Positions 1 through 7,001 of a stretch of DNA of 28,882 bases are shown here, in pieces. Source of the DNA: CAIZGX01 sp964430305. GTDB lineage: Bacteria; Bacteroidota; Bacteroidia; Flavobacteriales_D; Sanyastnellaceae. How positions within the stretch are numbered: the stretch's first letter is position 1; the number at the start of each line of letters is the position of its first letter. The stretch covers positions 1 to 28,882 of the forward strand of contig CAYSEX010000026.1 in the NCBI GenBank assembly GCA_964430305.1, read 5' to 3'. The notes under the pieces are model-generated. The model saw nothing but the letters and a program-made list of their open reading frames with translations, ran no database searches and was not told the origin of the DNA. A program made the translations under genes and the position numbers.

Positions 1-1
1 C

Positions 2-352
2 TCAACACTTTGGAACTACGATGGTACATACGACTTCTCTGAAGCTGCTGCACCAGCTAACGTTACAACTACTGTTGGAATCGAAGAACTTTCTTCAAAC
101 ACTGCTATCAATGTTTATCCAAATCCAGCAAATGATTTCTTAAACGTTGCTTATGCAATCGAAAACAACGCTGTAGTTGCTATTGACGTTGTAAACATGA
201 TTGGTGAGCGCGTAATTTCTCAGTATGTTGGATCACAAGCTTCTGGAAACTATTCAACTCGTGTTGATGTTTCTGACTTGGCTGCAGGTATCTACATGGT
301 GAACGTTACAATCAATGGTACAACAAACGTTACTCGTGTAACTGTTAAATAA
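2..352 (+). CDS. C-terminal end of a secreted protein with T9SS type A sorting domain (partial)
   Basis: The reading frame is open from the first bases and stops at TAA 350-352, so only the last 116 residues are present. The final ~85 residues form a typical type A C-terminal sorting domain of the type IX secretion system: an N-terminal 'VYPNPANDFLNV' motif (family pattern YPNPxxxxxxI), a central 'NMIGERVIS' strand, then 'DVSDLAAGIYMVNVT' and a basic end 'NVTRVTVK'. In this family the domain carries the cargo through the outer membrane translocon and is removed when the protein is attached to the surface or released. The function of the missing N-terminal part cannot be known from here. A strong terminator follows 18 bases downstream, so this is the last gene of its unit. 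Confidence 0.9.
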   Translation, partial: STLWNYDGTYDFSEAAAPANVTTTVGIEELSSNTAINVYPNPANDFLNVAYAIENNAVVAIDVVNMIGERVISQYVGSQASGNYSTRVDVSDLAAGIYMVNVTINGTTNVTRVTVK

Positions 353-370
353 TTCTGTTCAAACAGATAA

Positions 371-400
371 AAACGGCCGAGCTTCTCGGCCGTTTTTTTT
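371..400 (+). terminator. Rho-independent terminator after the T9SS cargo gene
   Basis: An 11-bp perfect stem (AAACGGCCGAG / CTCGGCCGTTT) with a CTT loop is followed directly by a T run to position 400. It separates the cargo gene from the thioredoxin gene at 442. Confidence 0.9.
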
Positions 401-441
401 GGTACAATCCTTGGCTTTAATTTTTAAATTAGCAAAAAAAC

Positions 442-933
442 ATGCGTTACTTATTACTTTCTATCACAGCTTTTTTCTTTTTGAAAACTACTGTATCTCA
501 AGCACAATCCTTACCAGCAGTCAACTTAAAAGATTTAAAAGGAAAGACCGTAAATACGGGTTCACTATCACAAAAAGGACATCCCGTACTCATATGCTTC
601 TGGGCAACTTGGTGCAGCCCATGCAAAAAAGAGTTGAATAATTACATGGAGCATTATGAGGATTGGCAAGCAGAAACTGGCGTTGAAATTATTGCTGTAT
701 CCATTGATGATTCTCGATCTGCAAATAAAGTAAGTCCTTATGTGAACAGTGTTTCTTGGCCTTATACCATCTTATTGGATTCCAACAAACAATTCGCCCA
801 AGCACTTGGAGTAAATAATGTCCCTCACACCTTCTTAATCGATGCCACTGGCAATATTGTATGGCAGCACAATAATTACGCTGAAGGTGATGAAGACGAA
901 TTGCATGAAGAGTTATTGAAGTTAAAAAAATAA
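442..933 (+). CDS. TlpA/ResA-family periplasmic thioredoxin-like protein
   Basis: This 163-residue protein has an N-terminal signal peptide (residues 1 to about 21; cleavage probably within SQA|QS) and a complete thioredoxin fold. The active site WCSPC lies at about residues 56-60 inside FWATWCSPCKKEL. The cis-proline loop appears as NNVPHTFLID at about 128-137. TlpA/ResA proteins reduce or exchange disulfides of exported proteins in the periplasm, and that role is inferred here. The gene lies between two terminators (371-400 and 950-972) and so appears monocistronic. The next operon contains a second CxxC protein (2707-3576), which may be a partner. The start ATG gives an intact signal peptide. 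A longer overlapping frame beginning at 399 has no thioredoxin features and was discarded. Confidence 0.9.
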   Translation: MRYLLLSITAFFFLKTTVSQAQSLPAVNLKDLKGKTVNTGSLSQKGHPVLICFWATWCSPCKKELNNYMEHYEDWQAETGVEIIAVSIDDSRSANKVSPYVNSVSWPYTILLDSNKQFAQALGVNNVPHTFLIDATGNIVWQHNNYAEGDEDELHEELLKLKK

Positions 934-949
934 GTTTTTTGAATTTCAC

Positions 950-972
950 AAAAGCCCCTCGGGGCTTTTTTT
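950..972 (+). terminator. Rho-independent terminator after the thioredoxin gene
   Basis: AAAAGCCC / GGGCTTTT stem with a short CTCG loop and a run of seven T. It begins 17 bases after the thioredoxin stop codon, between it and the ATG at 1004. Confidence 0.85.
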
Positions 973-1003
973 ATTTGCGATTTCAACTTAATTTCGAAAT
1001 CTC

Positions 1004-2707
1004 ATGAAAAAAATCTTAATTCTCAGTTCGTTTGTACTTCTAAACTTCATAGTCTTTTCACAAAAAGAGGAAAAACCAGAGGGTCAATTGCATGGAAATT
1101 TCCAAATCCTTAGCCAACAATACAGTGAAGACTCACTGATTGGAGCCACCGTTCCACCGGCAGAAACCGCTATTAATGCATTTGGCAATCTGAACTACAA
1201 ATACGGGAACTTCACTGCTGGTTTACGATTTGAGTCCTACAATAACGCTATCCAGGGATTCAGCGCACAAAATAGATACAAAGGAACTGGCATTGGAAAT
1301 CGTTACATCCAATACCAAGACACTTTACTCGACATAACCATTGGTAATTTCTACGATCAATTTGGTAATGGCCTGGTTCTGCGTACATATTGGGAACCCA
1401 ATCTAGGCATTGACAATGCCTTCGATGGAGCACGTGTTATTTTCACACCAAAAGAAGGGATTGCTATTAAAACAATTTATGGCAAGCAACGATTAGACTT
1501 TGATAATCGCATTATCAATGCAGAAGGTATCATACGCGGAGCAGATCTCGATTTGAATTTAAATAGTTTGTTATCAAAATGGGCGGAAAAAGAAACACAA
1601 ATAACCGTTGGCGGCAGTTTTGTAAGTAGATATCAAGCCGGAGGAAACCTTTTCGCTGACACCCTCATATTTACCCTTCCTGAAAATGTAGCCATGGCGG
1701 CTGGAAGATTGGAAATCAACACTACTCTTTTTCGGAATTCATCTAAACCAGGAAGTTTACAAGTGAATGCTGAATATGCTTCGAAGATTAATGACCCTAG
1801 TGCTGATAACGGATTTATCTACAGAAAGGGGACCGGAATCTACGTAAATTCTTCATACAGCAGCAAAGGATTCGGAATCAATCTTGCAACGAAATTCATA
1901 GACAATATGAGTTTCAGAGCAGACCGCAATTTAAAACTCTTTGATGTCCCGACCAACTATTTACCTGCAATTACAAAGCAGCACACATACAACCTAGCGG
2001 CTACTCTTTATCCATACGCTACACCACTTACTGGAGAAGTTAGTATCATGGGAGAAATTTTCTATACCTTACCGAAAGGATCAGCTTTAGGTGGAAAATA
2101 CGGCACTCAACTGTCGCTGAATATGGCCGCTGCAAATGGTTTAGATACAACTCAATTAACCGGAATAAACGCTCTTACTGAAGGGTACAGTTTGAACGGT
2201 TTTGGTTTTGGTCCAAGTAAATACGTAAGAGATATCAATTTTGAAATCCGAAAGAAATTGAGCAAAGAGCTTTCGTTTGCATTTACCTATTACTACATGG
2301 AGTTCAATACCCTTGTAACTCCTGTGACAAATGACTTCAAAGGCATTGTATATGCTGATATTGAAGTCCTTGAAATCAATTATAAGTTCGCTCCAAAACA
2401 CAATTTGAAAATTGAAGTTCAGGCACTTCAAACCAAACAAGATAAAGGGGATTGGGCTACCGCGGTAATTGAATACAGTAAGTCGCCGCATTGGAGTATT
2501 GGAATTATTGATCAATACAATTATGGCAATCCGAATGAGGAAAAACAATTGCATTATTTGTTTGGAACTGTTTCTTATATTCAAGGTTCACATCGAATAT
2601 CACTTGGTTATGGCAAACGCCGACAAGGAGTATTTTGCATTGGAGGTGTGTGCCGAGCAGTTCCAGCAACCAATGGATTCGAATTAACAATAACCAGTAG
2701 TTTCTAA
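1004..2707 (+). CDS. Outer-membrane beta-barrel protein, DUF6029-like
   Basis: This 567-residue protein starts with a signal peptide (MKKILILSSFVLLNFIVFS|Q). The rest is an alternating polar/aromatic pattern typical of long outer-membrane barrels, ending in the terminal Phe of ITSSF. Segments such as GNFYDQFGNGLVLRTY and IYGKQRLDF resemble the Bacteroidota DUF6029 family; that assignment is from memory of the family, not from a search. The only two cysteines are in GVFCIGGVCRAVP, about 20 residues from the C-terminus, spaced as CxxxxC. The stop codon overlaps the next start (TAATG at 2705-2709), so translation is probably coupled to the Omp28-like lipoprotein gene. It is the first gene of a four-gene operon. 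Its biochemical function is unknown. Confidence 0.75.
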   Translation: MKKILILSSFVLLNFIVFSQKEEKPEGQLHGNFQILSQQYSEDSLIGATVPPAETAINAFGNLNYKYGNFTAGLRFESYNNAIQGFSAQNRYKGTGIGNRYIQYQDTLLDITIGNFYDQFGNGLVLRTYWEPNLGIDNAFDGARVIFTPKEGIAIKTIYGKQRLDFDNRIINAEGIIRGADLDLNLNSLLSKWAEKETQITVGGSFVSRYQAGGNLFADTLIFTLPENVAMAAGRLEINTTLFRNSSKPGSLQVNAEYASKINDPSADNGFIYRKGTGIYVNSSYSSKGFGINLATKFIDNMSFRADRNLKLFDVPTNYLPAITKQHTYNLAATLYPYATPLTGEVSIMGEIFYTLPKGSALGGKYGTQLSLNMAAANGLDTTQLTGINALTEGYSLNGFGFGPSKYVRDINFEIRKKLSKELSFAFTYYYMEFNTLVTPVTNDFKGIVYADIEVLEINYKFAPKHNLKIEVQALQTKQDKGDWATAVIEYSKSPHWSIGIIDQYNYGNPNEEKQLHYLFGTVSYIQGSHRISLGYGKRRQGVFCIGGVCRAVPATNGFELTITSSF

Positions 2708-3576
2708 TGAAAAACATATTACTCTTTTTAGGTCTTATCGGTCTCTCAATGTATTCTTGCGATGTCATTGAAGAACCTGTTCGAATAGAAAAAAACCCCT
2801 ATTTGGAAAATACATACGGACCCGCACCTTCATTCAACATTCCCACCGAAGCCGTAAAAAATGTTCTAGTTGAAGAATATACAGGTCATCTTTGCGGGTT
2901 TTGTCCAGAGGCTACTGCTTTGGTTTTGGCTCTTGATGAAACATTAGGTAATCGAATGGTTACTGTATCAATTCATGCAGGAACTCTTGCGGAACCCAGT
3001 CCAGGACTTTTCTCATCAGATTACAGAACAGAAGCTGGAGACCTATACTGGGCTCAGTTGGGTGGAGGTTTAAATCCAAGTGCTCGGATAGATCGGGTTG
3101 GTGGATTATCCAATTTTTATTACTTAGACCCGGGCAATCCAGATTCTTGGCAAAGTGTTATTAATTCGCAACTCAATACTTCAACTCCAGTAGCTCTGCA
3201 GGGAATTGCTGACTATATTCCGAATGATAATAAGATTAATGTTCACATTAATAGTCATTTTCTTGAATCTTATTCTGGAAGCTTAAATTTGGTAGTTCTT
3301 TTAGTAGAAAATCACATCATCTCCCCTCAAGAAGATTATAACGCCACTCCATCAGAAGTTGAAGACTATGAGCATGAACATGTATTAAGAGCAGCTGTAA
3401 CGGAGCCCATGGGTAATGCTTTAATCAATGCTCCAAACATTGGAACGAATATTACAAAGAGTTTCACAGTACCTGTGTCTAGTGAATGGAATGGACAAAA
3501 TATGGTAGTGGTTGCTTATTTGTTAGATCCAATCACGAATGAAATTGTCAATTCTTTAGAGGTTTATGCTCAATAA
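2707..3576 (+). CDS. Omp28-related lipoprotein with thioredoxin-like CGFC motif
   Basis: This 289-residue protein begins with a lipoprotein signal (MKNILLFLGLIGLSMYSC; Cys18 is the likely lipidated residue, followed by the acidic stretch DVIEEP). Residues ~55-75 read VLVEEYTGHLCGFCPEA, the redox-motif region characteristic of Omp28-type proteins of Bacteroidetes. The HLCGFCPEA element is a thioredoxin-like CxxC, and the following region (VTVSIHAG, then GGLNPSARIDR) fits that fold. The C-terminal half is beta-rich and probably a binding domain. The start overlaps the stop of the upstream barrel gene by one base, and its own 3' end overlaps the next gene by 11 bases. The product is likely at the outer membrane, possibly surface exposed. 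Redox activity is inferred from the CxxC and is not shown. Confidence 0.85.
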   Translation: MKNILLFLGLIGLSMYSCDVIEEPVRIEKNPYLENTYGPAPSFNIPTEAVKNVLVEEYTGHLCGFCPEATALVLALDETLGNRMVTVSIHAGTLAEPSPGLFSSDYRTEAGDLYWAQLGGGLNPSARIDRVGGLSNFYYLDPGNPDSWQSVINSQLNTSTPVALQGIADYIPNDNKINVHINSHFLESYSGSLNLVVLLVENHIISPQEDYNATPSEVEDYEHEHVLRAAVTEPMGNALINAPNIGTNITKSFTVPVSSEWNGQNMVVVAYLLDPITNEIVNSLEVYAQ

Positions 3577-4180
3577 TAAAAGCTTTCTTCTGGGTATTTT
3601 TCTTGTTCTCTCATTGTTCTCCATAAAAGGTCAAAGAGCATTTCAAGCACAACTTCAGTGTGGATTGATCACAAGTCAAATGAGTGGCGATGGTTTGGCA
3701 GGCTGGGATAAGTTTGGCATAACGGGAGGCGCAATGGTTAAAACACCATTGAATGCTAAACTGAATTTACTTGCAGGATTCATCTATGCCGATAAAGGCA
3801 GCAAAACCAAACTTGATACCATCACTTACAATTCTTTTGCTTATCGGTTGAGATATATTGACTTTCCCATTTTATTGCAATTCAATTGGAAACGATTTCA
3901 ATATAGCCTTGGCCCATATGTGGGTCTTCTAGTAAAACAAGATAATTTGTCAAATGACTATGTTTATCCAACAAATCCTCCATTTTTAAGCTATGATTTT
4001 GGGGGGCAAATTGCCTTGGGATTTGAACTAAGTGAAAAATGGCAATTGGATGCTCGTTTTTCATCTAGTATTCTTCCCGTTCGTCCCTCACCAAATTTTA
4101 CCAATCCCTATTCTTTCTATGAAAAGGGCAATTACAATCAATGCATCCAGTTTTTTCTTGTTAGAGTTCTTGGAGCATGA
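3566..4180 (+). CDS. PorT-family-like outer-membrane beta-barrel protein
   Basis: The 204-residue product has a signal peptide ending SIKG|Q and a small beta-barrel pattern. Motifs include SQMSGDGLAGWDKFGITGG (residues ~34-52), YRLRYIDFPILLQF (~93-106) and FGGQIALGFEL (~147-157), which resemble the outer-membrane beta-barrel/PorT-like family of Bacteroidota. PorT itself is a type IX secretion component, but many paralogues exist, so no specific role is claimed. The ATG lies inside the end of the Omp28-like gene (11-base overlap), and the stop overlaps the next ATG (ATGA at 4177-4180), which indicates translational coupling on both sides. Paralogues of this size usually have about eight strands. 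Confidence 0.75.
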   Translation: MLNNKSFLLGIFLVLSLFSIKGQRAFQAQLQCGLITSQMSGDGLAGWDKFGITGGAMVKTPLNAKLNLLAGFIYADKGSKTKLDTITYNSFAYRLRYIDFPILLQFNWKRFQYSLGPYVGLLVKQDNLSNDYVYPTNPPFLSYDFGGQIALGFELSEKWQLDARFSSSILPVRPSPNFTNPYSFYEKGNYNQCIQFFLVRVLGA

Positions 4181-4920
4181 AGATTAGCATTATCACGGTA
4201 ACTTTCAATAGTGCAAAAACGGTACGCGACACATTAAAATCGATTGAAAATCAAGATTACAACAACATTGAAATTCTTTTAATCGATGGCATGTCAACTG
4301 ACTCTACGGTGGCTATAGCCTCGGAGTTCAATCATCTCAATTTAAGGATAATATCTGAACAAGATAAAGGACTCTATGATGCTATGAATAAAGGTATTTC
4401 GTTAGCAACTGGCGATGTTGTTGGGATTCTTAATAGCGATGATTTTTACACGGATAGTTCAATAGTTTCAGCAGTCATGCATTGTTTTAATGATACATCT
4501 GTTGACGCAGTATATGGAGATTTAAATTATGTTTCAGCAGAAAACACGGAAAAAATTACACGTCGATGGAAAAGTGGAGACTATGATTCCAAGCGTTTTT
4601 TGAATGGATGGATGCCTCCTCACCCTACATTTTTTCTCCGTAAAAAGTATTATCATGATTTTGGAAATTTTGACTTGGAATTTAAAAGGTCAGCTGATTA
4701 TGAACTCATGCTACGCATGTTATATAAACATCAATTGAAGGCCAAATATATTCCTAGCGTTTTTGTTCACATGCGAACAGGTGGAGCTAGCAATAGCAGT
4801 CTAAAAGCTAGGATTGAAGCAAACAAAGAAGATGCTTTAGCTTGGAAAAAGAACGGGCTTCAACCGCGATGGTATACCACCTGGTTAAAGCCCTTATCGA
4901 AATTATTTCAATATTTCTGA
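4177..4920 (+). CDS. Family 2 glycosyltransferase
   Basis: This 247-residue protein has the full GT-A/GT2 signature: ISIITVTFNSAKTVRDTLKSI at the N-terminus, IEILLIDGMSTDST (~32-45), EQDKGLYDAMNKGISLATGD (~62-81) and ILNSDDF (~84-90), the last supplying the metal/nucleotide-binding acidic residues. There is no signal peptide or clear membrane segment, so it is probably cytoplasmic. It would transfer a sugar from a nucleotide donor to a lipid- or polysaccharide-type acceptor; the substrate cannot be deduced. It is the last gene of the operon and overlaps the PorT-like gene by four bases. Its stop lies only six bases from the convergent DUF6089-like gene, with no obvious terminator hairpin between them. 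The link of a glycosyltransferase to three outer-membrane protein genes is unusual. Confidence 0.92.
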   Translation: MKISIITVTFNSAKTVRDTLKSIENQDYNNIEILLIDGMSTDSTVAIASEFNHLNLRIISEQDKGLYDAMNKGISLATGDVVGILNSDDFYTDSSIVSAVMHCFNDTSVDAVYGDLNYVSAENTEKITRRWKSGDYDSKRFLNGWMPPHPTFFLRKKYYHDFGNFDLEFKRSADYELMLRMLYKHQLKAKYIPSVFVHMRTGGASNSSLKARIEANKEDALAWKKNGLQPRWYTTWLKPLSKLFQYF

Positions 4921-4926
4921 TTTCTC

Positions 4927-5925
4927 TTAGAACTTCGCTCTCGCTCTGCGCACTCCAGCTTTATTCTTCAAGTAACTGTATTTTGCTTTGTAGAAAGATG
5001 ATTTACCACGTATAACGCGAGTAATCGTTAATTGAGTTGTTAAATAGCTATCGTTGTGTGTAGCATCACCTCTTGGTGAAAGCGGAGCATTGGGGTTGTA
5101 AACGTAAGTAAAGTTTTCAATAGAAAGATCATTGGCAGTGTATTGCGGATTATCATTTACAAGCCCCTCGATTAAGGCTGGGTAAGCTTGGTTAACGAAT
5201 GACAAAGCCGTTTGATAATCAGCAGGATCTTCTGGATTAGGAGCGTTAAAAACTGTTGAAACGTCATCTAAGTAATCTGTAAACACAGTTCTCCAACTTA
5301 AATCCCACTGAAATCTCCATTTTTTATCGAATGTAAAGTAACAACCAACACCTGCTGGGATTGCCACTCCAAATTTCGAATAACTCTTCTCCTGCCCTTC
5401 AGTTCTCCATGGTCTGAGCGCGAACCACTGTCCATCATATTGCAATTCGCCGTTATCAAATATCTGTCCTTTCGGATTTGAATAATAACCCGCTAACCCT
5501 GCGAAAGCAAATAACTTGAAATCTGGATTATAATATCCCTTATTTCCCACGTCATTATCATACCAAATGGTCAACTCTGCCCTAGCACCTAACTCAATTA
5601 AATCATTTCTAAAGTTTGCATTACGAGCTCTTCTCGGAGCGTATGTTGTATAGGCATCACGATCTGTGATTCTTATCCAATCTAGATTTCCTGCTACCGC
5701 CAGACGTTTATTAAACTTATATCTACCGTATGCACCTGCTGCGAAACGAGTAGATATCAGGTGCATATCTACCACAAAATCCCGTCTTGGCAGGTATTTA
5801 CCGCCAATGTCTCCAAGGTAGTTGGATGCGCCTATTTTTAAACCATAATCCCATTTATACTGAGCAGACAAAGTGCTAGTTAAGATGATGCATATAGCGA
5901 GTGTTAGAAAATGAATCTTTTTCAT
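4927..5925 (-). CDS. DUF6089/PorG-like outer-membrane protein
   Basis: This 332-residue protein has a signal peptide (cleavage TLSA|Q) and then YKWDYGLKIGASNYLGDIGG, typical of the DUF6089 family. That family includes PorG, an outer-membrane component associated with the type IX secretion system. Barrel-like stretches include LIELGARAELTIWY and FKLFAFAGLAGYYSNP. Residues ~205-285 form an acidic, Asn/Pro-rich insertion. The end is strongly basic (KNKAGVRRARAKF) yet keeps a terminal Phe. In other species porG sits near uppS and bamA; here the gene stands alone, so it may be a paralogue rather than porG itself. It is divergent from the flavoenzyme gene at 6004. A weak TATCTTAG element lies upstream on its strand. 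Confidence 0.7.
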   Translation of the reverse strand: MKKIHFLTLAICIILTSTLSAQYKWDYGLKIGASNYLGDIGGKYLPRRDFVVDMHLISTRFAAGAYGRYKFNKRLAVAGNLDWIRITDRDAYTTYAPRRARNANFRNDLIELGARAELTIWYDNDVGNKGYYNPDFKLFAFAGLAGYYSNPKGQIFDNGELQYDGQWFALRPWRTEGQEKSYSKFGVAIPAGVGCYFTFDKKWRFQWDLSWRTVFTDYLDDVSTVFNAPNPEDPADYQTALSFVNQAYPALIEGLVNDNPQYTANDLSIENFTYVYNPNAPLSPRGDATHNDSYLTTQLTITRVIRGKSSFYKAKYSYLKNKAGVRRARAKF

Positions 5926-5961
5926 ATTCTTATCGAATCAGGGTCTAAGATACTACATGTC

Positions 5962-5993
5962 TTGGAAAAATAGGGAGAATCTTCGCATTTTTG
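5962..5993 (+). promoter_or_regulatory. Candidate promoter for the nitronate monooxygenase-like gene
   Basis: TTGG at 5962-5965 and CATTTTTG at 5986-5993 are about 21 bases apart. This is close to the Bacteroidetes pattern TTTG-N19/21-TAnnTTTG, with one mismatch in the -7 box. The box ends ten bases before the ATG at 6004. Confidence 0.45.
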
Positions 5994-6003
5994 AAAAAAA
6001 AAT

Positions 6004-6942
6004 ATGATTCACAACTTGTTTGGCGTTTCCTTTCCCATTGTTCAGGGAGGTATGATTTGGTGTTCTGGGGCAAGACTTGCAGCTGCTGTCTCTAATGCCG
6101 GTGGACTGGGCCTTCTTGGGTCTGGATCTATGTATCCTGAAGATTTAAAGCTTGCAATCGAGGAAACAAAAAGGCTCACATCAAAACCATTTGGGGTAAA
6201 CTTACCATTGTTGTATCCGCAAGTTGATGAACACATTCAGACGATCATTGACTCGGAAATTTCAGTAGTTTTCACATCTGCCGGCAGTCCAAAAAAATAC
6301 ACTTCATTATTTAAGAGTTACGGAATCAAGGTGGTGCACGTTGTTTCAAGCAGTGAATTTGCTAAAAAATCAGAAGATGCGGGGGTTGATGCTGTTGTAG
6401 CCGAGGGGTTTGAGGCAGGCGGACACAATGGCCGGGAAGAGACAACAACCATGTGTTTGATACCTGCGGTTGTTGATGCTGTGGATATTCCGGTCATTGC
6501 TGCCGGAGGCATTGGTTGTGGAAGAACCATGTCAGCCGCTATTGCTCTTGGAGCTTCAGGGGTACAAGTAGGATCACGTTTCGTTATGACTCTTGAATCC
6601 GATGCCCACAATCTTTTCAAAGAATTGGTTCTTGCCGCGAAAGAAGGCGACACCAAACTCACCCTGAAAGAAATTACTCCAGTTCGTCTTTTGAACACCC
6701 CCTTCTACCATTCCGTTATAGAGGCATATGAAGGAGGTGCTTCTATTGAAAACTTGCGGGAATTATTAGGAAGAGGCAGAGCAAAAAAAGGAATGCGCGA
6801 GGGGGATTTAAAAAACGGAGAATTTGAAATTGGTCAAATTTCAGGACGAATAAACTCCATAGAATCCGCAGAAAATGTGGTCATGCAAATGATTCAAGAA
6901 TTCAACGCAGTCAATTCTAAACTTGGCAATATTTCTTTTTAA
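6004..6942 (+). CDS. Nitronate monooxygenase / FabK-like FMN-dependent enzyme
   Basis: This 312-residue TIM-barrel flavoprotein shows the family motifs in order: PIVQGGMIW (~11-19), VSNAGGLGLLGSG (~30-42), PFGVNLPL (~62-69), AEGFEAGGHNGREE (~133-146), IPVIAAGGIGCGR (~162-174) and GASGVQVGSRF (~183-193). The His in GGHNG and the glycine-rich phosphate-binding loops fit FMN binding and catalysis. Family members are either nitronate monooxygenases, which oxidise alkyl nitronates, or the related enoyl-ACP reductase FabK; these motifs alone do not separate the two. It is a single gene, divergent from the DUF6089-like gene, with an A-rich leader before the ATG. Length is normal for the family. Confidence 0.88.
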   Translation: MIHNLFGVSFPIVQGGMIWCSGARLAAAVSNAGGLGLLGSGSMYPEDLKLAIEETKRLTSKPFGVNLPLLYPQVDEHIQTIIDSEISVVFTSAGSPKKYTSLFKSYGIKVVHVVSSSEFAKKSEDAGVDAVVAEGFEAGGHNGREETTTMCLIPAVVDAVDIPVIAAGGIGCGRTMSAAIALGASGVQVGSRFVMTLESDAHNLFKELVLAAKEGDTKLTLKEITPVRLLNTPFYHSVIEAYEGGASIENLRELLGRGRAKKGMREGDLKNGEFEIGQISGRINSIESAENVVMQMIQEFNAVNSKLGNISF

Positions 6943-7001
6943 AAATAGTTTCACAATCCGCATGCAACGCTTTGCCTAATTTTACCATCTGAAATAATAC
7001 G

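Noticed and set aside
399..641. 80-codon plus-strand frame beginning before the thioredoxin gene
   Set aside because: It overlaps the TlpA gene in another frame, its start is at the end of a terminator T run, and it shows no recognisable domain.
2156..2584. 142-codon minus-strand frame inside the barrel gene
   Set aside because: It is fully inside a well-supported gene on the other strand and has no coherent protein features.
6318..6698. 126-codon minus-strand frame inside the flavoenzyme gene
   Set aside because: It is antisense to conserved FMN-binding motifs, and its composition follows from the codons of the real gene.
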